Shown piece by piece: positions 35,220 to 43,072 of a stretch of DNA of 64,000 nt. Source of the stretch: a virus; IMG/VR virus record IMGVR_UViG_3300035180_001778, positions 186,001 to 250,000 of that record, one strand, 5' to 3'. The notes under the pieces are model-generated. The model saw only the letters and a list, made by a program, of their open reading frames with translations. It was not told the DNA's origin and made no database searches. The position numbers and the translations under genes are program-made. How positions within the stretch are numbered: the first letter of the stretch is position 1; each line of letters starts with the position of its first letter.

Positions 35220-36125
35220 TCAATCCCCGATGCCCACGTCTTCTACACCCTCTCCAGCGTAGACGGGGATCTGATGTTTCGCTGTGAAGCTCTGACCTTC
35301 AGGGCAAAGCGCGAGGTAGGAGCAGAGCTTGCACTTGCCCTGTCCAGGTTGAGCCTGGAACACATCCTCCATCACCTTTTTCTGAACTTCCCTGCTCCCC
35401 GAGATGAAGGTGTTGATACCCTCATCAATCTTCCGCACCGTGTTGAGGACATGGGCTAGGAGCCCATCGAGGTCCGCCGCGGTGAAGTTGATCCAGTCCA
35501 GGCTCTCCTCCGGCTCATACCGCCAGAAGACGAACCCCAAACGATCGGGGGGATATCCATGACGAATTCGATGAAGCATCGCGTACCACACGAGCTGGCG
35601 ATCATCGACGTATTTCTCTCGATGACGGGACCCCTTCCCATCGAGTAGAACGAGGTCTCGATGAGGGGCGACTCGACGTAGAACGAAGTCAGCACGACCC
35701 CCAATCGTGTGCCCCTCGATCATTGTGTCGTACTTGACCTCTGCCGCTGCATCAGCACCGATCAGCCGGTGGTGCCTGATGATGGCAATTCCTCGGGGAA
35801 TCGCCGCTCGGATGTCCGCAACAAGGAGGTCACGGGATGCGTAGTTCGACCTCTTGTCCGTGTAGTCGATGACCCCATTCCGCCGCTCTTTTTGAATGGT
35901 GTCGTCCAGCTCGGGCTCGACCATCCCCAAAAGAGTCTCGATGGTGTTCGACTGTTTCCAAATCTGGTTGACGTAGAACAGCTCGAACAGACGGCCCACT
36001 GTGCTGCCGTAGAGGGAGTTGACCTTGTTCTCCGGCTCGGAGAGAGGGGTCTTGCCCACGTAGCGATACCAGTACGACTTGGGACAGGAATCGTACGACT
36101 TGAACCCAGAATACGACAGATACAT
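35220..36125 (-). CDS. Cas4/RecB-like PD-(D/E)XK nuclease with Fe-S cluster
   Basis: 301 aa. Opening LSYSGFKSYDSCPKSYWYRYVGK carries the first Cys and the RecB-family QWxxF-like start. The nuclease core is GRADFVLRRV then LVLLDGKGSRHREKYVDDRQLVWYAML: D...D-x-K with Q-x-x-x-Y. The late CKLCSYLALC (about 268-277) supplies three more Cys for a 4Fe-4S cluster. Layout matches Cas4-like exonucleases used in phage recombination. Stop of the SbcD gene overlaps its start by one base. Confidence 0.82.
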   Translation of the reverse strand: MYLSYSGFKSYDSCPKSYWYRYVGKTPLSEPENKVNSLYGSTVGRLFELFYVNQIWKQSNTIETLLGMVEPELDDTIQKERRNGVIDYTDKRSNYASRDLLVADIRAAIPRGIAIIRHHRLIGADAAAEVKYDTMIEGHTIGGRADFVLRRVAPHRDLVLLDGKGSRHREKYVDDRQLVWYAMLHRIRHGYPPDRLGFVFWRYEPEESLDWINFTAADLDGLLAHVLNTVRKIDEGINTFISGSREVQKKVMEDVFQAQPGQGKCKLCSYLALCPEGQSFTAKHQIPVYAGEGVEDVGIGD

Positions 36126-37105
36126 CAGCCCACCTCCGCCCGCGCTCGCTCCAAATACCCTTGTGCGAGATCACGCACATCACGGGCATAGTCAAGACTA
36201 TTCAGCGATTCCTCAATCCCCAAAGAGGGGTCGAACATCGCGTCGGCCTTGATACGAGCTGCAAAGGCATCGATTGCCGTATCCTCGGCTTCTTCTCGTT
36301 CCTTGCGTTCGATGTCGAAGACATCCTCCGCCGGGGCAACGATCAGGGGGACAGGCCAGACCCGAAGCACACCGTTTTCAATCACGATGTGGGACACCTG
36401 GGGGGTCCTCAAGGTGTTCTCTCGAACGAGAGCACCTCGGCTCACAGCCCCTTGGTTGACGAACTGCTTGCCCCCCACGGTCACGATGCCCTGGTCCTTG
36501 TGCCAGTGCCCGAAGCACCAAGCATCCGGACCATTCTCAGTCACGAGGTCGCCGTACCGGAAGACTGGCTCCCCGAAGAAACCCTCGACATTGGGAGGGG
36601 GCTCTTGAGCTGCGAGGGCGTGGACAACCGCTATGATGAAGTCGTCCCCCGGCTTCTTCTGGATCCTCTTCAGCTCCGCCACGGTTCGATGCGGGCTGTA
36701 GGGAACCCCCACCACCCGAACTCGAACCCCACCATCTTCGAAGACCTGCTCTCGAAGATGGTGGAAGACCCCCGTTGCGAGGAGCACGCCGAGAGGCTGC
36801 TTCGCCAGGGTGTCCAGGTTGTTGTAGGCGATGTCGTGGTTGCCTTCGACAGACCACACAGGACAGGGGTAGGCCTGATGGATCCGAGCGGCCCTCTCAA
36901 CGAGAGCGTGAGGATTCCGGCTTGCTGCCTTGACGTGGAAGAAGTCTCCCCCGTCAAGAACAGCCGTCACCTCGAACTGCTTCGCGAACTGCCCGATCTG
37001 TTCGAGATTCGACCAAATCTCCGACGGGTAGTCCGCTTTCCACGACGCCGGGCTCCGATCCGCTACGTGGGTGTCGGTCCTAAAAAGGAAAGATAGTCGA
37101 GACAT
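36125..37105 (-). CDS. SbcD/Mre11-type nuclease
   Basis: 326 aa from MSRLSFLFRTDTHV (ATG at 37105; a GTG two codons earlier is possible). Metallophosphoesterase motifs in order: TDTHVAD (about 9-15), GGDFFH (about 53-58), VEGNHDIAY (about 86-94), VVHALA, and GHWH in WCFGHWHKDQG, the set that binds two metal ions. Ends in a helical capping part (residues 270-326). Partner of the split SbcC halves. Preceded by GGTGTA. Confidence 0.87.
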   Translation of the reverse strand: MSRLSFLFRTDTHVADRSPASWKADYPSEIWSNLEQIGQFAKQFEVTAVLDGGDFFHVKAASRNPHALVERAARIHQAYPCPVWSVEGNHDIAYNNLDTLAKQPLGVLLATGVFHHLREQVFEDGGVRVRVVGVPYSPHRTVAELKRIQKKPGDDFIIAVVHALAAQEPPPNVEGFFGEPVFRYGDLVTENGPDAWCFGHWHKDQGIVTVGGKQFVNQGAVSRGALVRENTLRTPQVSHIVIENGVLRVWPVPLIVAPAEDVFDIERKEREEAEDTAIDAFAARIKADAMFDPSLGIEESLNSLDYARDVRDLAQGYLERARAEVG

Positions 37106-37116
37106 CCACACTCACT

Positions 37117-38340
37117 CTACACCTGTTCGGGGTGAGAATCGGAATGAAAAGGACGAGAACATGTCGAACAGACCCCCAGCTCAGCCCACTCCCGATTGAG
37201 GGCCTCTTCCTCCAGATAGATGAGGCTGCATCCTCGTTCAAAGGTGGCGAGATTACGAAGAGTCACCTCGTAATCTCGCGCGAACTCGACCAGGTCTTCG
37301 TGTTTCTCGTAGGCCGCACGGACTGAGGCAAGGGCTGGCACCTCAAGGGTCCTCACATCCTTGAGACGGCCCATGCTCTCCTTGAACCCCCGAAGGCGAG
37401 CGATCCACCCTTCGAGGAGCTGGAAGGTCACCTCCGCGAAGGTCCGAAGATCCGTCACACTCGGGATCTCGATCTTGTCCACCCCGTCGAGAGAAGCCAG
37501 GGCCGCCCTCCGGGTGTTGTTCTGAAGACAGAGCCTCTGGAGAAGAGCGAAGGTCTTCTGGCCTTCCTGTAGGTCAGAAGGATTTGGGGGTGTTTGAGCA
37601 ACGACACCCTCAAGACCCATGACCCGAGCTTCGAGAGCAGCTCGACCGTCGATGAAGTAGTCGAGCTGTGTGACCTTGGCTTGAGTCGCCTGGACAACCC
37701 CCAACTTCGTCTTGACGGTCTTGACGTCGCGAAGGGCTGTGTCGAGCCCTTCGTACGCAGCGAGCTGTGTCGTTGCCTCAATGACGTCCTTCTCCCGAAC
37801 CTTCCGTGTAGCTGTTGCCTCCCTCCGGTCCTTCTCGACCATCCTCATGGCGAGATTGACCTGATCGAGCTTGGCCATGTCCGAGAGGACATCCGCGACA
37901 ACCCCAGGGGATTGGTCGAGCAGGAAGATGGGGTTGAATTGATCGGAGACTTGTAGGAGGACGTTCCTATCCCCCACCTTGACCTCGTTGAAAGCCGCGG
38001 TCAGAAAGTCCGGCATCCCACGCTCGGCAGCGGGGTACTCCGCTCCATTGAAGACGTAGCGATTGATCGAATCGCCCTTCTCCCAAAGGAGATCGAAGTC
38101 CGCAGACTGGAGATGCACGGAGACGTGGCACTTGCACGTCTTCTGCTTCTTCAGCTTGCGGGCACAAGAAGGCCCGTGACGTACGAATGACGCCACGGGC
38201 GCTCCAGTGAGAGCACAACGAATCGCCCGAATGAGCGCGCTCTTTCCGATGTTCGACCGGCCCACAAGAGCCGTGAAGCCGTCAATCTGGAAAGAAACCC
38301 GCTCGATCGATTGAAAGTTGCAGACCTCGACCGAGATCAT
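37117..38340 (-). CDS. SbcC/Rad50-type ATPase, N-terminal half with CxxC hook
   Basis: 407 aa. N-terminal head: MISVEVCNFQSIERVSFQI, Walker A GRSNIGKSA (27-35), then the Q-loop-like FLLDQSPGVVADVLSD. A long coiled coil occupies about 160-385. The chain stops at LGVCSTCSRPFHSDSH, a CxxC of the zinc hook (Cys 391 and 394) only 13 residues before the end. There is no Walker B; that half is the separate gene at 32945. The hook would dimerise two such chains through zinc. Overlaps RecA by 4 bp. Confidence 0.82.
   Translation of the reverse strand: MISVEVCNFQSIERVSFQIDGFTALVGRSNIGKSALIRAIRCALTGAPVASFVRHGPSCARKLKKQKTCKCHVSVHLQSADFDLLWEKGDSINRYVFNGAEYPAAERGMPDFLTAAFNEVKVGDRNVLLQVSDQFNPIFLLDQSPGVVADVLSDMAKLDQVNLAMRMVEKDRREATATRKVREKDVIEATTQLAAYEGLDTALRDVKTVKTKLGVVQATQAKVTQLDYFIDGRAALEARVMGLEGVVAQTPPNPSDLQEGQKTFALLQRLCLQNNTRRAALASLDGVDKIEIPSVTDLRTFAEVTFQLLEGWIARLRGFKESMGRLKDVRTLEVPALASVRAAYEKHEDLVEFARDYEVTLRNLATFERGCSLIYLEEEALNREWAELGVCSTCSRPFHSDSHPEQV
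37118..37123 (-). promoter_or_regulatory. GGTGTA start-proximal element
   Basis: GGTGTA, 12-nt spacer, ATG at 37105. The TAG that follows GGTG is also the stop codon of the SbcC N-terminal gene, so in this copy conservation of the element could be coincidental. Confidence 0.35.
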
Positions 38341-39650
38341 TCGCCGTCGGACTCGTCCTCAGCCGAATCTTCCACGATCGGATCGTCAGTGTCGATCGTG
38401 ATTTCCTGCGTCCCCCCAGACGCATCGTCATCATCGTCCCCCAGCTCGCCACTGAGGTCCGCCTGCATCGCGTCCTCATCCGAGATCTCCTCGTCAGGGA
38501 TCGCCGTCGGGATGGCCGAAGAGATGGCCTCGACAACCTTCCCCTTGATCTCCGCTGCCAGCTTGGGGTTGGCGATCAAGTGCGCGCGCAGCTTGTCCTT
38601 CCCCATGAAGGCCTCGCCTGCACAGGTGTACTTCGAGCCCTCGCGCTTGATGATCCCGTTGGCCTCGGCTGCCATGATGATGCTGTAGAGGTCGTCGATT
38701 CCAAAGCCGTACCGAATGAAGATCGTCGCTTCGTGTCCCTGCTTGGCGTCGGCCTTTGCCTTGATGACCTTCACGGAGGTGAGGTTGCCGAAGGGGTACT
38801 TCTTGATCTTCCCCGTGGCGGGGTCCTTCCGCTCGACACGCTCCGAGAGAATCCGAGCGAGTCGCAGCCGAACGTAGGCGAAGTACTTGAGAGCCTTTCC
38901 ACCGGCCGTGTTGGCTTCCGGAGCACCGTGACCCCCACCCGTGCTGATGGTGGCTCGCTCCTGGTTGAGCAGGATGAGTGCCGTCCCGAGACGCTCGGGG
39001 TCGGAAATCTTGCTCTCCCCTGCTCCCTTCGTCGGGTACTTGGCGAGCCACAAGACGAGCTTGGGTAGGGTCTCGCTCATCTTCTTCGCCACAGCACCGA
39101 TCTTGGCGGTGTCCTCGATCTTCTTCTCCAGCTCCAGAGCAGGAACCATCGAGGCGACCGAGTCGACGACGATGATATCCACGCCGGCCATGATGCCGAC
39201 GAGAATCATCTTGAAACCATCTTCCATCGTGTCGGGAGCGTAGAGAAGGAGGTCTTCGAACTGAACCCCAATCTGCTTCGCGTAGCCGTGGTGAAGAGCG
39301 TGCTCGAAGTCGAGGAACATCGCCGTCCCCCCGTTCTTCTGGACGTTCGCGATGGCCGTGAGAGCCACCGTCGTCTTGCCACTCGACTCAGGACCGTAGA
39401 TTTCCGTGATGCGACGCCGGGGGTAGCCAGGGCAAACGAAGCCCTTCCCATCTGCCGTTCGCGAACCACCGATGCTCGTGTCGAGAATGACCGAGCCCGA
39501 AGGAACGTGAGGTAGGGTCGTTTGCTGGGCCGTCATCGGCCGCTGCTTGGTGGTCTTGAGGATCATGGCCCTGGCAAGGGTCGCCACTGCCGATGCATTG
39601 GTGACATGTGCCTTGGCCTTCTTGTCTTTCGTGGTCGTCGCAGTCGTCAT
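38337..39650 (-). CDS. recA: RecA recombinase
   Basis: 437 aa. Core motifs: PSGSVILDTSIGG, Walker A GPESSGKTT (about 86-94), TAMFLDFEHALH, Walker B IIVVDSVASMVPALELE, the LNQERATIS loop, and GGKALKYFAYVRLRL before the C-terminal domain. The C-terminus has a long acidic tail (DEEISDEDAMQAD and DDDDDASGG). RecA of this length is bacterial-type rather than T4 UvsX-like in layout. Stop overlaps the SbcC start as ATGA; start overlaps the HNH stop the same way. Confidence 0.9.
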   Translation of the reverse strand: MTTATTTKDKKAKAHVTNASAVATLARAMILKTTKQRPMTAQQTTLPHVPSGSVILDTSIGGSRTADGKGFVCPGYPRRRITEIYGPESSGKTTVALTAIANVQKNGGTAMFLDFEHALHHGYAKQIGVQFEDLLLYAPDTMEDGFKMILVGIMAGVDIIVVDSVASMVPALELEKKIEDTAKIGAVAKKMSETLPKLVLWLAKYPTKGAGESKISDPERLGTALILLNQERATISTGGGHGAPEANTAGGKALKYFAYVRLRLARILSERVERKDPATGKIKKYPFGNLTSVKVIKAKADAKQGHEATIFIRYGFGIDDLYSIIMAAEANGIIKREGSKYTCAGEAFMGKDKLRAHLIANPKLAAEIKGKVVEAISSAIPTAIPDEEISDEDAMQADLSGELGDDDDDASGGTQEITIDTDDPIVEDSAEDESDGE

Positions 39651-40108
39651 TTAGACTCCAGTTGGGAGAAGCTTGGCCATGCGTGTCTGCGTCGATGACA
39701 GGTTGCGCACAGCAAAACACATTTCAGAACCTCAGCTCGAACTTGCTCTTGGTTCTTTTTCAGAAGCATGGGACCTATCTCCATATCCTTGGCTTCTACC
39801 CCAAGATGATGGAAATCGAACACGTCAATAGGCCACTCACTACCAGGGGCAATCCCACAGTCTCTACACCGCCCTCCGAGGAGAGTTATGTATTCGTGTT
39901 TCCGTGCATCCCGAGTGTTTTTCATCCGAACTAGAATATTTGTTCGGCGCCTCTGGTAACTATCGCGTCCTTTTTGAGGGTCGTATGTTCCACGGCCTTT
40001 ATCACTGATGCACTGCTTACAGGTGACGCCAACCCCCAATTTCGTACGAGGGTGAGCGTAGAAAGCCTCCAGAGGCTTCCCCTCTCCACAAGACTTGCAA
40101 GTCTTCAC
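39647..40108 (-). CDS. HNH endonuclease with N-terminal zinc finger
   Basis: 153 aa. CKSCGEGKPLEAFYAHPRTKLG...CKQC (about 4-33) then a core CRDCGIAPGSEWPIDVFDFHHLG...KCVLLCATCHRRRHA with the His and Cys residues of the HNH/ββα-metal type. It lies between RecA and RuvC with 4-bp ATGA overlaps on both sides, fully integrated into the operon. Free-standing homing nuclease is likely; a replication role cannot be excluded. Confidence 0.8.
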   Translation of the reverse strand: MKTCKSCGEGKPLEAFYAHPRTKLGVGVTCKQCISDKGRGTYDPQKGRDSYQRRRTNILVRMKNTRDARKHEYITLLGGRCRDCGIAPGSEWPIDVFDFHHLGVEAKDMEIGPMLLKKNQEQVRAEVLKCVLLCATCHRRRHAWPSFSQLESK

Positions 40109-40758
40109 TTGGGGGTGTCAAGTTGAGAGAATCGGAAGAAACGACGATTCTCTTTGAAAGCCGCCCCCTGCATCACCGTTTGACCCGCCCGATCCCCTTT
40201 TGTGAAGGTGTGTATCTTGGCGAATGCTTGGTATTCTGCTGGAGATAGGCTGTCTTCGAGGATGGCCCCTTTGAGAAAGAGCCAGAAACGAGCGGCAAAC
40301 CGAGCCACATGATAGGCATCTGCTTCATCATGTGTGATACGCCCTTTGAGACCAGTGTCCGCTTTGGCAGCGTCCACCATATCTGCTTTGAACATCTTCC
40401 CCAATCTGATCTTGGGGTCGACCTTCGTGAGCATTTTCAAAGTGCCGGGATCGAAGTACACCACATCCTTGCGTCGAGTGTAGATCGCCTCGTTCACCAT
40501 GATGAAAAGGGCATAAGCCCCTGGAGACCACTGCTCTCCGAATGCAGGGGATTCCACGCCCACGGCTTCAATAGCGGAGTATCTGTCGAGCAGATCACCC
40601 ACGCCCTCACGAAGCGTCATGTAGCGTTGAACGAAGATGTCCTTCGCGACGGTCGAGATCAAACCTCGACCGACAATGCGTGCGGGACCTTCAGCCTCGG
40701 AGTCGTGGACACACCACCCGAGATTCGTCAGGGATGGGTCGAGCCCGAGGGTAATCAT
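40105..40758 (-). CDS. RuvC-like Holliday junction resolvase
   Basis: 217 aa. Opening MITLGLDPSLTNLGWCV gives the first catalytic Asp; VGVESPAFG supplies the Glu (about 67); a helical middle region follows; and THDEADAYHVARFA (about 143-156) gives the late DxxD acids. This is the RuvC/YqgF fold layout. The start lies at the last base of a terminator-bounded SSB-RuvC gap. Together with RecA and SbcCD it forms the recombination set. Confidence 0.85.
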   Translation of the reverse strand: MITLGLDPSLTNLGWCVHDSEAEGPARIVGRGLISTVAKDIFVQRYMTLREGVGDLLDRYSAIEAVGVESPAFGEQWSPGAYALFIMVNEAIYTRRKDVVYFDPGTLKMLTKVDPKIRLGKMFKADMVDAAKADTGLKGRITHDEADAYHVARFAARFWLFLKGAILEDSLSPAEYQAFAKIHTFTKGDRAGQTVMQGAAFKENRRFFRFSQLDTPK

Positions 40759-40762
40759 AAAG

Positions 40763-40798
40763 AGGACGGGGGAGGAACCGAAGCCCCTCCCCGTCTCC
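40763..40798 (-). terminator. terminator-like hairpin after SSB gene
   Basis: GACGGGG (40765-40771) pairs with CCCCGTC (40789-40795) around a CTTCGG-type loop. On the minus strand CTCTTTATG follows, with only a short T-run. It separates the SSB candidate (stop at 40809) from the RuvC gene. Confidence 0.5.
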
Positions 40799-40808
40799 TA
40801 CCAGGGTA

Positions 40809-41699
40809 TCAGACCTGATCCAGAAGGTCGGTGAAGTCCCCGCCGCTGGCGTTGGCCGCACCGAGAGCCCCTGCCCCGATGTCCGACACCGACGACCCGC
40901 CCATCCCGAGCTTCGCACGGACCGCGTCCGTGGTCATGTCCCGGAACGGCATCAGCTTGTCGTACATGCTGACAGCCTTGTCCAGGACCGCAGCCTGGAA
41001 CTTGGGAACCTTCCGCCAGATGGCCTGACCGACGAACGAGACGTCGATGTTCTGGTACTGCGCGTCCTTGCACTCCAGCTTGAGATCCTGGGTGTGAAGG
41101 CCCATGCCGTTCTCGCGCAGACCCGCGTTCAGCTTCCAGATCATCTCGTAGGTCTTCTGGCCGAAGCGCCAGGGGATGATCTGCCAGTCGGTCGCGAGTG
41201 CGGGCTTGTTGATCTCACCCTTCCGATCGGTCGGGTAGAGAATCAGGAGGGTGGTGTACGCCGTCTTCGGCGCCTCCAGCCGCTTCCACACCGTATCCGC
41301 CTCCGACCCATCGAGGCCGAGACGGCTCAGCACGTAGCCCATGCCCTGCTGATAGTGGAACGACATGCGCTTGAACTTGCACTCGTCGAGGAAGAGCTTG
41401 TCGACCTGCGTGAGCTGATCGACGCTCTTGCCCAGACTCTCGGCACGCTCCGCCAGGATCTTCTGGCCGATCGCCCGCATCTGGTCGGGGGTGTTCTTCT
41501 CCCCCTTGTCCTTGGCGGCCTTGTTGGCCCGCTGGACCCCGACGATGTCGGCAGCGTGGAAGTACACGAAGGAGCCCCGTAGGACCTGACCCTTCGTCAT
41601 CTTCAGCCACTCTTCGCGCTGCTTGAAGTTGTTCTTGTCCTCCTCGCCCAGACCCACGTCATCGTCGAAGGACTCGTAAGAAACCGGATCGTTGCTCAT
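40809..41699 (-). CDS. ssDNA-binding protein candidate
   Basis: 296 aa. The N-terminal 35 residues are acidic (DDDVGLGEED), then an OB-like body with aromatic/basic strands (VLRGSFVYFHAADIV, TTLLILYPTDRKGEI, QIIPWRFGQKTYEMIWKLN). It ends GGDFTDLLDQV, an acidic/hydrophobic tail like those of SSB and gp32 that recruit partners. Placed beside RecA, RuvC and RecD2. No signature OB motif was seen, so the call is by tail and context. Start chosen by AGAGTGCAGAGCG-ATG. Confidence 0.5.
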   Translation of the reverse strand: MSNDPVSYESFDDDVGLGEEDKNNFKQREEWLKMTKGQVLRGSFVYFHAADIVGVQRANKAAKDKGEKNTPDQMRAIGQKILAERAESLGKSVDQLTQVDKLFLDECKFKRMSFHYQQGMGYVLSRLGLDGSEADTVWKRLEAPKTAYTTLLILYPTDRKGEINKPALATDWQIIPWRFGQKTYEMIWKLNAGLRENGMGLHTQDLKLECKDAQYQNIDVSFVGQAIWRKVPKFQAAVLDKAVSMYDKLMPFRDMTTDAVRAKLGMGGSSVSDIGAGALGAANASGGDFTDLLDQV

Positions 41700-41801
41700 C
41701 GCTCTGCACTCTTTCGGTGTGAAATCGCCTTCACTGCTACATGTGTCGGTTACGACGGGTAGCGAAGGACGACGTTGGAACCCTTGATGTCGCCGACTCC
41801 G

Positions 41802-41821
41802 ACTGAGAAGACTCAGTTTTT
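41802..41821 (+). terminator. plus-strand intrinsic terminator
   Basis: ACTGAG (41802-41807) and CTCAGT (41812-41817) form a 6-bp stem followed by TTTTT on the plus strand. No plus-strand gene runs into it nearby, so it may guard against antisense transcription. It lies in the 152-bp gap upstream of the SSB candidate. Confidence 0.6.
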
Positions 41822-41851
41822 GCCGGTCGCCGATTGTACGCTACTGACGTA

Positions 41852-42625
41852 TCAAAGTCCTGAAAATACGTCCTCGTAATCGTCTTCAGTGACGATTGCC
41901 GGGGAGGCTCCGAGGAAGTTCTGAATGGCTTGCTCGTCGGAGGTCTCTGTGGCCGTGACCGAGGGGAGAACAGGAGACCGATTCGTCGTAGGAACCACGA
42001 CCACGGGCTCGGGCTCATCTGCTTCGGGCTCCACAGCCTTTGCAGTATCCCCCTCCAAGAGAAGAAGCAGCTCCTCTTCGTTGACGTCATCTCCCCCGAG
42101 AGGGGATGACGATCCACCACCGCTCCCAGGCAGCTTGTTGATCCGCTCGTCCCCGTAGAAGGACTTCGTATCAAGCTCATCCCTGATAAGCGATCGTTGC
42201 ACTTTGACGGCAGCCATGGTGTCCGACAGCTCCTTGTGGCGATGTCGGACGACCTTCTCCATCGACTCCAGGTCCTTCTGCTCAGCTTCGAGCCGAGCGA
42301 TGGCCTGGCGATCTTCACGAAGCATCACGTTGGCCGTCGCCTTGCGATCCTCGATGTTCGGGAGCCGGCTGACATGCTGGTTGTTTGCCAGAAGATCATC
42401 GAAGGAGACCTGGTAGGCAGACAGCCGTGTCTGAAGCTCTCGGGTGACGAGATGCTTCTGTTGCAGCAACTGAATGAGGATCCCCGAGACCTCATTCTTG
42501 TAGTTGTTGCAGGTAGCCGTGACGTCCTGTAGGTACTTCGGCCCCAGCGACGAAGGGTCCGAGTGGAGATCGATCGTCAACCTGGAGACGGTGCTGTAGA
42601 TGACCTTGATTTGCTCGGGTGTCAT
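41852..42625 (-). CDS. helical protein next to RecA/SSB block, UvsY-like position
   Basis: 257 aa. Two-thirds is helical with coiled-coil parts (KHLVTRELQTRLSAYQVSF, RQAIARLEAEQKDLESMEKV, RSLIRDELDTKSFYG); a Gly/Ser linker and an acidic low-complexity C-terminus follow (EADEPEPVVVVP, ending EDVFSGL). It sits between the SSB and a RecD2 gene, the usual place of a mediator such as UvsY, but direct similarity is not shown. Alternative: general structural partner. Confidence 0.5.
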   Translation of the reverse strand: MTPEQIKVIYSTVSRLTIDLHSDPSSLGPKYLQDVTATCNNYKNEVSGILIQLLQQKHLVTRELQTRLSAYQVSFDDLLANNQHVSRLPNIEDRKATANVMLREDRQAIARLEAEQKDLESMEKVVRHRHKELSDTMAAVKVQRSLIRDELDTKSFYGDERINKLPGSGGGSSSPLGGDDVNEEELLLLLEGDTAKAVEPEADEPEPVVVVPTTNRSPVLPSVTATETSDEQAIQNFLGASPAIVTEDDYEDVFSGL

Positions 42626-43047
42626 GCCTTGGGCTCGTTGGGGGTGAGGATCTTGACGAGGGCCTCATCGTAGGAGTTGAGGATGGCCTCCGCTGCCTGC
42701 TTGCGACCAAGGATCCCTCGCTTGATCGCGTCGTCGTAGGTGACCGCCACGACGTGCTTGGCGAGAATGCACCGGACCACCCGAACCTCTTCGAGGTTGA
42801 AGCCCACCGAAGGGGAGTCGTCATGGAGCTGGGTCAACTCAGCTCCGTGTCCCCAGCTGGCCGTCGCGGAGTAGAAGGTGCTCTTCTTCCCGTTTTGAGT
42901 GCGTTCCTCGATCGAGAAGGAAGTCGTGAGCTTGTTGAGAGAGACTTCGGACTGAAGCTTCGTCAGTTTTGCCCTCAGCTCAGGAGTGAGGCTGTCCAGG
43001 GGGCTTCTCTGCTTCTGCGAGTCCGGTTCCGTCTTCGTTTCGTTCAT
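42622..43047 (-). CDS. hypothetical protein, 141 aa
   Basis: Starts MNETKTEPDSQKQRSPLDS. Beta-rich centre (KSTFYSATASWGHG, HDDSPSVGFNLEEVRVVRCILAKHVVAV), helical end. Preceded by a GGTGTA element 10 nt upstream with GGGCC at the end of the spacer, identical to the spacer end at the capsid-arm gene at 4380. Overlaps the next gene by 4 bp. No family recognised. Confidence 0.65.
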   Translation of the reverse strand: MNETKTEPDSQKQRSPLDSLTPELRAKLTKLQSEVSLNKLTTSFSIEERTQNGKKSTFYSATASWGHGAELTQLHDDSPSVGFNLEEVRVVRCILAKHVVAVTYDDAIKRGILGRKQAAEAILNSYDEALVKILTPNEPKA

Positions 43048-43057
43048 GGCCCACAGC

Positions 43058-43063
43058 TACACC
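43058..43063 (-). promoter_or_regulatory. GGTGTA start-proximal element
   Basis: GGTGTA, 10-nt spacer GCTGTGGGCC, ATG at 43047. The spacer ends in GGGCC like the copy at 4391. Confidence 0.5.
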
Positions 43064-43072
43064 AACGAAAGC

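Noticed and set aside
41737-42318. 193-codon minus frame overlapping 41852-42625
   Set aside because: Arg/Ser-rich out-of-frame shadow of the longer helical protein gene.
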